Source: a virus
Length of the DNA stretch: 34,588 nt
Strand: one strand, 5' to 3'
IMG/VR virus record: IMGVR_UViG_3300032323_002850
Coordinates: 1 to 34,588 of that record
Part shown: positions 6,155 through 12,034 of the stretch, piece after piece
Position numbering within the stretch: the first letter of the stretch is position 1
Layout: each line of letters opens with the position of its first letter
Notes under the pieces: model-generated
What the model saw: the letters and a program-made list of their open reading frames with translations, nothing else
Database searches by the model: none
Told to the model about the DNA's origin: nothing
Translations under genes and position numbers: made by a program

Positions 6155-8323
6155 TCAGAGGGTGTCGGGGAGGGGTTCGTCGTCGGGGAGTTCGTCGAAG
6201 GCGGAGGGGCTGGCGGGCATCGGCGCATCGGTATCCCAGTCGCGGGCATCGCCGTGCTTGTGGAGGCGGTTTCCGGCGGCGGTGCGCGCTCCAAGCTGAC
6301 CGGCGGCGCTGCGGGCTTCGGACTGGATCTCCGCATCGGAGCGCATGTCGCCGTTGGCTTTGCGGATGAGATCCTTGTTGAGCTGGTGGACGGCATCGCG
6401 GCGATCCATCTGGCCTTGCATGGCTCGTTTCACGGGGGCTTCCATGGCCCCCTGGAGGCGGGCGCGCTGCTTGAACATTTCCTCGACGGCGTTGTTGTCG
6501 CGGTGTGTGCGGACGTTCCTGGTCAGGGTGCCGAGGGGAGTGAACTGCTGGTCGCAGATGATGAGGGTGTCCGGCATCATGGGGTTGAGGTAGGCCATGA
6601 GCTTATCGCCGGGCTGGAGGAACTCGGTGCGTCCGCGCGGGGTGGTCAGCTCGGGTAGGTAGATCAGCTCCTCGCCGGGGAGGAGGTCTTCGGTGATGTG
6701 GATCTCGTGGCGATTGGTGACGGTGACGGGCTTCGCCCATGAGGTGGGGAGGAGATGGACGCTATCGAAGAGGGAGAGCTTCCTGATGCACGGATCGGCG
6801 GCTTTGACGGCGCGGGCTATCGAGGGACTCCACGGGATGATGGAGCTGAGGCTCGGATCCTCGCGCTGCTCCGCTGCGGCGTGATCGCGGAGGTGCTGCG
6901 GGAGCTTTGCAAGGTCGCTGCGGGAGCGCCACATACCGGGTTCGTCCTGCTTCCAGCGCCAGACGGGTTCCACGAAGTTGAGGGCGTTCCATCCTTCGAA
7001 ATTGTGGTCGGTGCGGTTGGCCAGGGCGTGACGGATCAGCTCGGCGATGGAGACGAACTCGACGCCGGTGAGATAGTTGGAAAGGATGCCGTCCTGGATG
7101 TGGGCCGGCAGGTCTTTCACGGCCTTGAGGATCTGCTTCTCGTATTTGGTGATGCCGTAGTTTTCCTCGGGGGAGTTCTCGACGTTGCGGCCGGTCTGGC
7201 CGATGAGCATCTGGCTGTATGTGCGCCAGAGGTGGAAGCTGGATTCGATGGGTGCCTTGAAGCGCGGGTTTCCGGACGATTGCGGGCCGTAGAGCATTTC
7301 CGCGAAGGCGGGCTTGTTGAAGAGGCCGGAGCTATCCATGCGGACGCAGCCGCCGGTGATGGCGCGGAGGGCTTCCTCGAATGAGTGATGGCCGTCGGGT
7401 GTGGAGAGCGCTTTGTTTTCCCAGGTCTTGGCGGTGCCGTGCTCCTGGATCAGCGTGGTTCCGGCGGCGTCGGTGCGGTAGCCCTCGGTGCCGAGGATGG
7501 CGATGACATACCAGACGAACTCTTTCTGCGTGAGGGTGCGGTGGGTCTGGGCGTCGGTGTCATACCAGCGCAGGCGGATGTGGGGACGGAAGGGAAAGCG
7601 GGTGAGGCGGTCGAGGGCGTGGAAGCAGAGGGGCACCATGGGGCGATCAAAGCCGGGGACGCGCACCTGGACATCGGGCTTCTCGTCATCGAAGAAGATG
7701 TATTCGAGGTATTCCGTGCCGACGCATGTGGAGAGGATGGAGGGGAGATCGCGGTAGGCGCTGATGGTGCCCTGGCTGGCGAGCTTGCGCTGGTATTTGT
7801 TCGGCTTGCATTTACGGAAGGTCTCGTAGCTGAAACCGGCGGGGTAGCCTTTGCCGCAATCGGGCGGAGGGTTGATAAAGCCGGGGATGGCCCACTTGGG
7901 ATCGCCGGTTCTGCGCCAGAGGTTCCATTGGTCGATGACCTGACGGTGGGCTTCCATCATGCCGTCCTTGGTGCGCTGGGTGTTCGTGATCAGATCCTTG
8001 AACCATTGGGCGGTGATGTCCGGGATGTGCCGCCGGCCTTTCGCGGCGAGGCGGCGCTGATCAACCAGTCCCTGCCATCCGTGCTGGCGATAGGCCTTGA
8101 TCCAGACGTCGATGGCCTGGGGGGAAATGCCGAGGGTGCGGGCGATGGTTTTCTTCACCTGGCACATGCCGCCGCGCCCCGCCTGCAAGACGGCCTGGAC
8201 GGCTCCGAGCTTGCGGAACATGTCATCCTTCTGGCCGGGGTTGAGCCGGTGCAGATCGGGCAAGCCTCCCTCGCGTGCGATGAGGTCGAGGAGGGTGTCG
8301 GGTGCGTGGGTGAGTGTTTGCAT
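6155..8323 (-). CDS. MuA-like DDE transposase
   Basis: A 722-residue protein. The N-terminal DNA-binding part has a helix-turn-helix at about 55-85 (VKKTIARTLGISPQAIDVWI) and further helices to 150. The catalytic RNase H-like core shows the first acidic residue in YIFFDDEKPDVQ (D212 or D213). The second is at LIQEHGTAKTW, where the acidic residue is Glu (E294), and the third is in FKAPIESSFHLW (E360). A C-terminal beta-barrel segment (ELIYLPELTTPRGRTEF onward) and a basic tail match the Mu A layout. The enzyme would bind the phage ends, nick them and join them to target DNA. ATG at 8323 is preferred; the upstream extension to 8392 only translates a period-7 repeat. Confidence 0.88.
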   Translation of the reverse strand: MQTLTHAPDTLLDLIAREGGLPDLHRLNPGQKDDMFRKLGAVQAVLQAGRGGMCQVKKTIARTLGISPQAIDVWIKAYRQHGWQGLVDQRRLAAKGRRHIPDITAQWFKDLITNTQRTKDGMMEAHRQVIDQWNLWRRTGDPKWAIPGFINPPPDCGKGYPAGFSYETFRKCKPNKYQRKLASQGTISAYRDLPSILSTCVGTEYLEYIFFDDEKPDVQVRVPGFDRPMVPLCFHALDRLTRFPFRPHIRLRWYDTDAQTHRTLTQKEFVWYVIAILGTEGYRTDAAGTTLIQEHGTAKTWENKALSTPDGHHSFEEALRAITGGCVRMDSSGLFNKPAFAEMLYGPQSSGNPRFKAPIESSFHLWRTYSQMLIGQTGRNVENSPEENYGITKYEKQILKAVKDLPAHIQDGILSNYLTGVEFVSIAELIRHALANRTDHNFEGWNALNFVEPVWRWKQDEPGMWRSRSDLAKLPQHLRDHAAAEQREDPSLSSIIPWSPSIARAVKAADPCIRKLSLFDSVHLLPTSWAKPVTVTNRHEIHITEDLLPGEELIYLPELTTPRGRTEFLQPGDKLMAYLNPMMPDTLIICDQQFTPLGTLTRNVRTHRDNNAVEEMFKQRARLQGAMEAPVKRAMQGQMDRRDAVHQLNKDLIRKANGDMRSDAEIQSEARSAAGQLGARTAAGNRLHKHGDARDWDTDAPMPASPSAFDELPDDEPLPDTL

Positions 8324-8330
8324 GGGAAGA

Positions 8331-8365
8331 AGTGAGCGGTGATCAGTAAGCGGTGATCGGTGGGA
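8331..8365. repeat. period-7 linker before transposase
   Basis: Five units: AGTGAGC GGTGATC AGTAAGC GGTGATC GGTGGGA. It lies directly upstream of the transposase ATG and overlaps the end of the ASCH gene, giving that protein its PPITAY ending. Confidence 0.75.
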
Positions 8366-8723
8366 GACTTGGGTTGAAGAATCCGAGGGCACCTTTGCAG
8401 GGAGCGAAGGGAAGCGGGCGGGCGTCCTGGATGACGAAGCCGTATTCGCCGAAGAACCACGGGCTGGCGTCCTGGGTGACGCAATCGGTGATGACAGCCT
8501 CGCCGATGATGCCGCCGCGCTCCAGATCCCCGAAGGCGGGAAGCTCGATGCCTTGCTCTTCCGCCATGACGGATGCGGTGGCGTAGTCGTCGCGGGTCAT
8601 GCCCTTGGAGGCATGGATGAGGAATTTTCCGCGCAGGAAGGTTTTCCAGCAGCGGTTCTCGATGTCCTTGTGGCCGTTTGCGATGAGCCATGCCCAGGGC
8701 TGGCGGATGGATAGGGCTTTCAT
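8343..8723 (-). CDS. ASCH-domain protein
   Basis: A 126-residue single-domain protein beginning MKALSIRQPWAWLIANGHKD, then IENR and a basic RGKFLIHASKGM stretch. This SIRQPWA, ENR and IHASK pattern is characteristic of the ASCH fold, a PUA-like beta-barrel that binds RNA or modified nucleosides. Some members have nucleoside-hydrolysing activity. It overlaps the upstream gene by 4 nt and precedes the transposase by 19 bp. Phage ASCH proteins could act on modified nucleotides or RNA during infection, but the substrate here is unknown. Confidence 0.8.
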   Translation of the reverse strand: MKALSIRQPWAWLIANGHKDIENRCWKTFLRGKFLIHASKGMTRDDYATASVMAEEQGIELPAFGDLERGGIIGEAVITDCVTQDASPWFFGEYGFVIQDARPLPFAPCKGALGFFNPSLPPITAY

Positions 8724-9010
8724 GGGCGGATCAGATAGTCGAGGGTGTCGAGGGCGAGCATCTTGAGCTGGTGGGCCTTCTGCTTGAGATCCGCGTGGGA
8801 GGCGGCGCGGGTTGTGTCCTTGACCTTGTTCGTGAAGTGGTTCTCGTAGGTCTCGTGGATGTCGAAGAGATCCTCGGCGGCGGAGTAGGCGGCGAGCTGG
8901 CGGGCGACGGGGGGATCCGACTTGAAGCCGGGCTGGCGGGCTACTGTGAGGATGCGGGCTTCCTCGGTGCGGAGGATGCGCTCGCGGTGGATGGGGATGA
9001 TGGGATCCAT
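8720..9010 (-). CDS. hypothetical helical protein
   Basis: A 96-residue, mainly helical protein (VARQLAAYSAAEDLFDIHET, later ADLKQKAHQLKMLALDTLDY). No family is recognised. The stop overlaps the ASCH start (ATGA, 8720-8723), implying coupled translation. A short GGTGGTC repeat precedes the start. Its conserved pairing with the ASCH gene cannot be judged from one sequence. Confidence 0.6.
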   Translation of the reverse strand: MDPIIPIHRERILRTEEARILTVARQPGFKSDPPVARQLAAYSAAEDLFDIHETYENHFTNKVKDTTRAASHADLKQKAHQLKMLALDTLDYLIRP

Positions 9011-9022
9011 GGTGGTCGGTGG

Positions 9023-9829
9023 TCAGATCCGGCGGAGGGGTTTGGTGTGTTTGGCGGCGTCGGCCTTGATGCGCTCGATGTCGGCGAGGAGGGCGCGGGC
9101 TTCGGTTTCGAGGGTGGTGAGGCTGAGGGGGGTGTCCTCGGTGGAGTGCAGGGGGAGGGCGGCGAGGAGCTTGTGATAGGACGGGTTCATCCGGGTGTTG
9201 ATGAGGCTGCTGCCGAGGCCGTCGAAGAAGTGGAAGGCGAGCTGTCCGGCGGTTTGCTCTTCGGTCTTTTTCGGATCGCCTTTTTTCACGGGCATGGGGG
9301 CGGGTTTCGGGAGGATGCCGAGTTCGCGCATGAGGCTGGCCTGCGTCTCGCCATCGGTGAGGGAGGCGATGACATCATCCACTTTCTCCCACTGGCCTTC
9401 CGTGAGGGTCAGGGGATTCTCGGAGCGGAAGAGGGCGAGGGCGTCCTTCTTGGCGAGGCCGGGGAGGGCGAGCTTTTTGGAGGTCTTGAGCTTCGCGCCG
9501 GTGGCCTCGAAAAGGCGGATGAAGACGTCGGCGCTGCGTACTGAATAGCCTGTTTCCTGCTCGACGATTTCAGGCCAGGGCAATAGGTCGGCAGACTCTG
9601 CCGACCTATTCTTGCCAAAGCAGCCGCGCTGGATTCCGTGCTCCTTCTTGAGTCCTGCGAGGATCATGCCGAGCCTGACCTGGCCGCGCAGGTAGAGGCG
9701 GCCCATGGCGCGGAGGGTGGCGGCGGTTTCGCGGGCGGCGTCCCAGGCGGGGTTGCGCGGGGAGTCGGTGGTGATCTCCGGCGCGGATGAGGGAGGGACG
9801 GTGATCAGATGCGGCTGGGTGGTTTTCAA
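9023..9829 (-). CDS. DUF3102-like protein with an inserted palindromic segment
   Basis: A 268-residue protein with a probable TTG start (MKTTQPHL). Residues 30-115 resemble the DUF3102/plasmid-phage replication-associated family: ETAATLRAMGRLYLRGQVRL, GMILAGLKKEHG, then PWPEIVEQETGYSVRSADVF. Between EHG and LPW lies the segment KNRSAESAD, encoded by a perfect 29-nt palindrome (9582-9610) that looks like an insertion in frame. The C-terminal half is helical and charged. Function is unknown; related proteins occur near plasmid partition or phage early genes. It is part of the early operon upstream of the transposase. Confidence 0.65.
   Translation of the reverse strand: MKTTQPHLITVPPSSAPEITTDSPRNPAWDAARETAATLRAMGRLYLRGQVRLGMILAGLKKEHGIQRGCFGKNRSAESADLLPWPEIVEQETGYSVRSADVFIRLFEATGAKLKTSKKLALPGLAKKDALALFRSENPLTLTEGQWEKVDDVIASLTDGETQASLMRELGILPKPAPMPVKKGDPKKTEEQTAGQLAFHFFDGLGSSLINTRMNPSYHKLLAALPLHSTEDTPLSLTTLETEARALLADIERIKADAAKHTKPLRRI
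9582..9610. repeat. 29-nt perfect palindrome inside coding sequence
   Basis: AATAGGTCGGCAGA, a single C at 9596, then TCTGCCGACCTATT: arms of 14 bp with a one-base centre. It lies within the 268-residue gene and is read in frame. No second copy was noticed in the window. Confidence 0.85.
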
Positions 9830-9839
9830 GGGAAGGTTG

Positions 9840-9867
9840 TCAGGGTTCAGTTTTCAGGTTTCAGGGA
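9840..9867. repeat. period-7 linker (TCAGGTT family)
   Basis: Four units: TCAGGGT TCAGTTT TCAGGTT TCAGGGA. A different sequence family from the GTGATC linkers but with the same 7-nt period, located just upstream of the TTG-started 268-residue gene. Confidence 0.7.
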
Positions 9868-9873
9868 AGAGGA

Positions 9874-9981
9874 TCAGCGGGAGAGGTTGCAGGGGAGGTT
9901 TCCGAAGGTGGAGCGGGCGGCGGCGGGGTTGATGCTGCGGGTGATGCCACGGCGGGCGGCATCCACGGGCGGGAGCTTCAT
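9874..9981 (-). CDS. possible short gene, basic peptide
   Basis: An open frame on the operon strand ends at 9874. The only ATG is at 9981, giving 35 residues (MKLPPVDAARRGITRSINPA onward). The frame continues open upstream to the period-7 repeat near 10120, with protein-like composition (KIRAALAAREPRLTEKALSL) but no ATG, GTG or TTG start at its beginning. Either the short form or a non-standard start is used, or it is not a gene. Low confidence. Confidence 0.3.
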   Translation of the reverse strand: MKLPPVDAARRGITRSINPAAARSTFGNLPCNLSR

Positions 9982-10111
9982 GTGGACGGGCTTGGGGCGG
10001 ATGTGGATGGGCGCGGCGCTGACGAGGGACAGGGCTTTTTCCGTGAGGCGAGGCTCGCGGGCGGCGAGGGCGGCGCGGATCTTGGCGAAGTCGGGCGTGG
10101 GTGCTGGTTTT

Positions 10112-10146
10112 ATTGAGGATTGAGGATTGATTATTGATTATTGGAA
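10112..10146. repeat. period-7 linker (ATTGAGG family)
   Basis: Five units: ATTGAGG ATTGAGG ATTGATT ATTGATT ATTGGAA. It follows the structured element at 10154-10218 on the coding strand. The same repeat family follows the sister element. Confidence 0.75.
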
Positions 10147-10153
10147 GAGAGGT

Positions 10154-10218
10154 GGGGCGGATGCGTAGTGCGGCTTACCAAGACCGTGCCAGCCCTTGCG
10201 GGTGAGGCCATCCGCCCC
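10154..10218 (-). ncRNA. candidate structured RNA, copy B
   Basis: On the minus strand a 10-bp outer stem (GGGGCGGATG with CATCCGCCCC) encloses two hairpins. The first has GCC/GGC and CCC/GGG pairs closed by a GCAA tetraloop. The second is CGGT, an 8-nt loop, then GCCG. It begins a few bases after the stop of a 26-codon membrane peptide gene. Architecture matches the copy at 10356-10421 although stem bases differ, which is compensatory change. There is no U-tract, so it is not a simple terminator. RNA identity is inferred from pairing. Confidence 0.6.
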
Positions 10219-10224
10219 GTTGTT

Positions 10225-10305
10225 TCAGGGGAGATGCTTGGAGAGGATCCAGATCAGCGCCCAGGGGGTGGCGATGAGGGTGATGTCGAAGAGGAGTGGT
10301 CTCAT
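10225..10305 (-). CDS. 26-residue hydrophobic peptide
   Basis: A 26-residue frame, MRPLLFDITLIATPWALIWI followed by LSKHLP, consisting almost wholly of one potential membrane segment. It has an ATG start inside a period-7 repeat leader and its stop is 7 nt before structured element B. Size and hydrophobicity recall type I toxin peptides or small phage membrane peptides, but no family can be named. It appears to be part of a duplicated module with the gene at 10428-10574. Confidence 0.5.
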   Translation of the reverse strand: MRPLLFDITLIATPWALIWILSKHLP

Positions 10306-10345
10306 TGGTGAATGGGGATTGAGGATTGAGGATTGGAGATTGGGG
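10304..10345. repeat. period-7 linker (ATTGAGG family), second copy
   Basis: Six units: ATTGGTG AATGGGG ATTGAGG ATTGAGG ATTGGAG ATTGGGG. It serves as the leader of the 26-residue peptide gene and follows structured element A. Confidence 0.75.
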
Positions 10346-10355
10346 AAAAGGTGGT

Positions 10356-10421
10356 GGGGAGGGTGCTTGGTGCGGCTTTATCAGACCGATCCGCGTCTTA
10401 CTGTGCGCGGACACCCTCCCC
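10356..10421 (-). ncRNA. candidate structured RNA, copy A
   Basis: On the minus strand a 10-bp outer stem (GGGGAGGGTG with CACCCTCCCC) encloses a first hairpin, TCCGCG, 10-nt loop, CGCGGA. A second hairpin, CGGT, 8-nt loop, GCCG, is shared with copy B, as is the 3' joining segment CAC(C/T)A(A/C)G. Outer-stem positions 5 and 8 differ from copy B with pairing kept (C-G to A-T and A-T to G-C). It starts 6 nt after the stop of the 48-residue membrane protein gene. Confidence 0.6.
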
Positions 10422-10427
10422 GTTGGT

Positions 10428-10574
10428 TCACCGGCCGATGAGGGCGGCGATGAGGGTGATGCCGCCGGTGAGGGCGGCGAGGATGAGGGTGGTGCGGCGG
10501 CGGTTGCGGCGGCGGTTCCGGTAGCTCTTGGGGGTGACTGAGCGGATGTGTTCGATGTAGGATTGCGTGGTCAT
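10428..10574 (-). CDS. 48-residue cationic membrane protein
   Basis: A 48-residue protein with an N-terminal soluble part (MTTQSYIEHIRSVTPKSY), a strongly basic patch (RNRRRNRRRTT) and a C-terminal membrane helix (LILAALTGGITLIAALIG). The topology would be Arg-rich side in the cytoplasm with a single pass. No family is recognised. It is followed by structured RNA A, as the 26-residue peptide is followed by B, so a module of small membrane protein, RNA element and repeat occurs twice. Proposed roles are membrane-active host-takeover peptide or toxin-like element; neither is proven. Confidence 0.6.
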   Translation of the reverse strand: MTTQSYIEHIRSVTPKSYRNRRRNRRRTTLILAALTGGITLIAALIGR

Positions 10575-10602
10575 GGTTTCAGTGGTCAGGGTTCGGTGGA
10601 GA
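10575..10602. repeat. period-7 linker (GTGGTCA family)
   Basis: Four degenerate units: GGTTTCA GTGGTCA GGGTTCG GTGGAGA. It joins the sigma-like gene to the 48-residue membrane gene and covers the stop of the former. Confidence 0.6.
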
Positions 10603-10801
10603 GGTGATGGCGGAGTTTGAGGAGGGCGGTGCGCTCCTGTTTGCGGATGTGGGATTCGGAGACGGGGATATCGAGTTCGCGGGAGAGGCGGGCGATGTAT
10701 TCGGGGGAGACGGAGCCGGGCTGCGGGGCCGCGTCCTCGGACTGCAACATGCGGAGGGCGGAGAGGGTGAGGGCGAGGTGGATGTCGGCGGTTGAGGGCA
10801 T
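10586..10801 (-). CDS. small helix-turn-helix protein resembling sigma-70 region 4
   Basis: A 71-residue protein. Residues 32-66 (SPEYIARLSRELDIPVSESH followed by IRKQERTALLKLRHHL) match the layout of sigma-70 region 4: a turn with V-S-x-S-x-I-R, then an E-R-x-A-L-x-K-L-R recognition end. No region 2 is present, so it cannot be a full sigma factor. It more likely binds DNA or RNA polymerase as a regulator or anti-sigma-like factor. It is among the first genes of the early operon, fitting a role in early gene control. Confidence 0.6.
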   Translation of the reverse strand: MPSTADIHLALTLSALRMLQSEDAAPQPGSVSPEYIARLSRELDIPVSESHIRKQERTALLKLRHHLSTEP

Positions 10802-10824
10802 GGGCAGGGGTCGGTGAAGGTGAG

Positions 10825-11028
10825 TCAGCGGGAGTAGCGGAGGCCGATTTTCACGGCGGTGGGCTGGCCGCTGAGATCGGCGTGGCGGGCGGCGAGGTAG
10901 GCGTCGGAGAGCGAACGGGTGCGGGTGAGCAGGTGGTCGGTGGGGAGGCCGAGGGCGCGTCGGCGGCGGAAGACGCGGTTGATCCGGTCGAGGATTCTTT
11001 CGAGGCGGGTGGTGCGGATGGAGGGCAT
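10825..11028 (-). CDS. small basic hypothetical protein
   Basis: A 67-residue, arginine-rich protein (MPSIRTTRLERILDRINRVF, then RRRRALGLPTDHLLTRTRSL). ATG at 11028 is chosen because the longer frame to 11091 overlaps the upstream RHH gene and translates its antiparallel content. It begins 5 nt after the RHH stop. No family is recognised; the basic helical start suggests nucleic-acid contact. Confidence 0.55.
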   Translation of the reverse strand: MPSIRTTRLERILDRINRVFRRRRALGLPTDHLLTRTRSLSDAYLAARHADLSGQPTAVKIGLRYSR

Positions 11029-11032
11029 GGGG

Positions 11033-11212
11033 TTAGCGGCTGAGGTAATAGCGGAGGGCTTTGCGGAGGATCTTGGAGCGGTCGGTGTCATCGCGTTTCA
11101 CGGCGTGATCGATCTCGGCGATGATCTCGTTGGGAACCCATGCGGCGAGGAAGGTGGAACCCTCCTTATGGACTGCTCCTCGCGGGGGGCGTTTGGTTGG
11201 CTGTGCGCTCAT
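11033..11212 (-). CDS. ribbon-helix-helix regulator (early side)
   Basis: A 59-residue protein: a basic N-terminal arm (MSAQPTKRPPRGAVHKEG), a strand (TFLAAWVP), helix 1 (NEIIAEIDHAVKRDD) and helix 2 (TDRSKILRKALRYYLSR). This is the Arc/CopG/ParD fold, whose dimers insert a two-stranded ribbon into the major groove of tandem sites. It is the first gene of the leftward operon and faces another RHH gene across 83 bp containing three 10-bp tandem repeats, its likely operator. It may be the repressor or Ner-like early regulator. Confidence 0.7.
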   Translation of the reverse strand: MSAQPTKRPPRGAVHKEGSTFLAAWVPNEIIAEIDHAVKRDDTDRSKILRKALRYYLSR

Positions 11213-11295
11213 GTTGAAAAGGTGTTTAATTGAGTTTAAGCGAGTTTACAAGAGAAAAAATTGCATTGCCCCGAAAAAGGTGTTAAAAGAACGCC
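11213..11295. promoter_or_regulatory. divergent control region
   Basis: An 83-bp, AT-rich gap separates the leftward early operon from the rightward genes. It must hold the start signals for both. No confident -35/-10 pair could be assigned on either strand. The tandem repeats at 11224-11253 lie within it. Confidence 0.65.
11224..11253 (+). promoter_or_regulatory. three tandem 10-bp repeats, probable RHH operator
   Basis: GTTTAATTGA, GTTTAAGCGA and GTTTACAAGA follow one another without gaps (consensus GTTTAANNGA). A spacing of 10 bp puts each copy on the same helix face, the normal arrangement for cooperative RHH dimers. It lies between two divergent RHH genes. Confidence 0.65.
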
Positions 11296-11628
11296 GTGCC
11301 TAGCCAAAGAGGAGCAGGGCAATCCCTAATCGGTTGCCATATTGATAATGACTTCGCCGCCGAGATCGATGCGGCGCGAGGTTCCAAGAGCCGTTCGGAT
11401 TTTTTGCGTGAGGCCATCTGGGAGTATTTGGAAAGCACGGGGAAAAGGCTTCCCGATCAATACAAGCACGCTCCAGATAGAGCAGGCAAAGGAGGCAGGC
11501 CGCGCAAGATTTCCCCGCCCCCTAGTTTAATGATGAACGAGCAGCCGGGCGAAGTGGCGAGGCAGATGATCGATCAGGCCAAGGTGAATGCGAAAACGGT
11601 TTACCCGAAAGGAAAACGGAAATCATGA
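11296..11628 (+). CDS. ribbon-helix-helix regulator (late side)
   Basis: A 110-residue protein with GTG start. The RHH core is QSLIGCHIDNDFAAEIDAAR, then SKSRSDFLREAIWEYLESTG; the C-terminus is basic and probably flexible (GRPRKISPPPS, VNAKTVYPKGKRKS). It is divergent from the other RHH gene, with the tandem 10-bp repeats between them. The pair suggests two competing regulators controlling the lysis/lysogeny decision. The stop overlaps the next ATG by 4 nt. Confidence 0.7.
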   Translation: MPSQRGAGQSLIGCHIDNDFAAEIDAARGSKSRSDFLREAIWEYLESTGKRLPDQYKHAPDRAGKGGRPRKISPPPSLMMNEQPGEVARQMIDQAKVNAKTVYPKGKRKS

Positions 11629-11897
11629 AGACTGCGAAGAAGATGAATGACAGGGACTCCGCTTTCCGGATCGGCGTGCTTGGCTACGGCGGCGCGGCGC
11701 TGCTGCTGACAGTGCTGTATGGGCCAATCGGCGCGTTTCTGCTGGTGAACCTACTGCTGTCCATGGCGCTGCTGCTGATCGGCGCGGCCATCGGCAAGGA
11801 TTGGCGCGCGGCTTTCTGGAGCGGGCTTTTCCTCTCTTTTTTCATCGGTCTGCTGGTGCTGATGGCCAGCCCGCCCGCGCAAGCGGAGAATAAGTGA
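11625..11897 (+). CDS. small membrane protein
   Basis: A 90-residue protein with two to three hydrophobic helices (GVLGYGGAALLLTVLYGPIG, AFLLVNLLLSMALLLIGAAI, and AFWSGLFLSFFIGLLVLMAS). It overlaps the regulator gene (ATGA). No family is named. It may be a membrane-located phage accessory or superinfection-related protein; this is not shown. Confidence 0.6.
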   Translation: MKTAKKMNDRDSAFRIGVLGYGGAALLLTVLYGPIGAFLLVNLLLSMALLLIGAAIGKDWRAAFWSGLFLSFFIGLLVLMASPPAQAENK

Positions 11898-11901
11898 CCC
11901 G

Positions 11902-12000
11902 ATGAATACGCCGTGGGAAAGCCGCATCATTACGGGGCTGGCTGTGCTTGGGGTGGTGTGGCTGATCAAGCTGGCGGTGTGGATCTGGAATTCGGTTTGA
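11902..12000 (+). CDS. 32-residue membrane peptide
   Basis: A 32-residue frame (MNTPWESRIITGLAVLGVVW onward) with a single membrane helix and tryptophans at both membrane borders. It starts 4 nt after the upstream stop. Short, but placement between two membrane protein genes supports it. Confidence 0.45.
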   Translation: MNTPWESRIITGLAVLGVVWLIKLAVWIWNSV

Positions 12001-12010
12001 TCTGTTAGAG
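12001..12010 (+). repeat. TCTGTTAGAG motif, copy 1
   Basis: A ten-base motif that recurs at 12362-12371 (TCTGTTAGAA) and inverted at 13308-13317. It lies directly after a stop codon, upstream of the gene at 12035. Confidence 0.45.
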
Positions 12011-12034
12011 ACCAGCGGATACTAATCTAAAGAA

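Noticed and set aside
10154-10218. Rho-independent terminators at the twin structured elements
   Set aside because: The outer stems are not followed by a U-run and they enclose further hairpins; a terminator explanation does not fit.
10356-10421. Hammerhead-ribozyme reading of structured element A (contains CTGATAAA)
   Set aside because: The CUGAUGA and GAAA core of a hammerhead is incomplete and the second copy lacks it, so a self-cleaving call is not supported.
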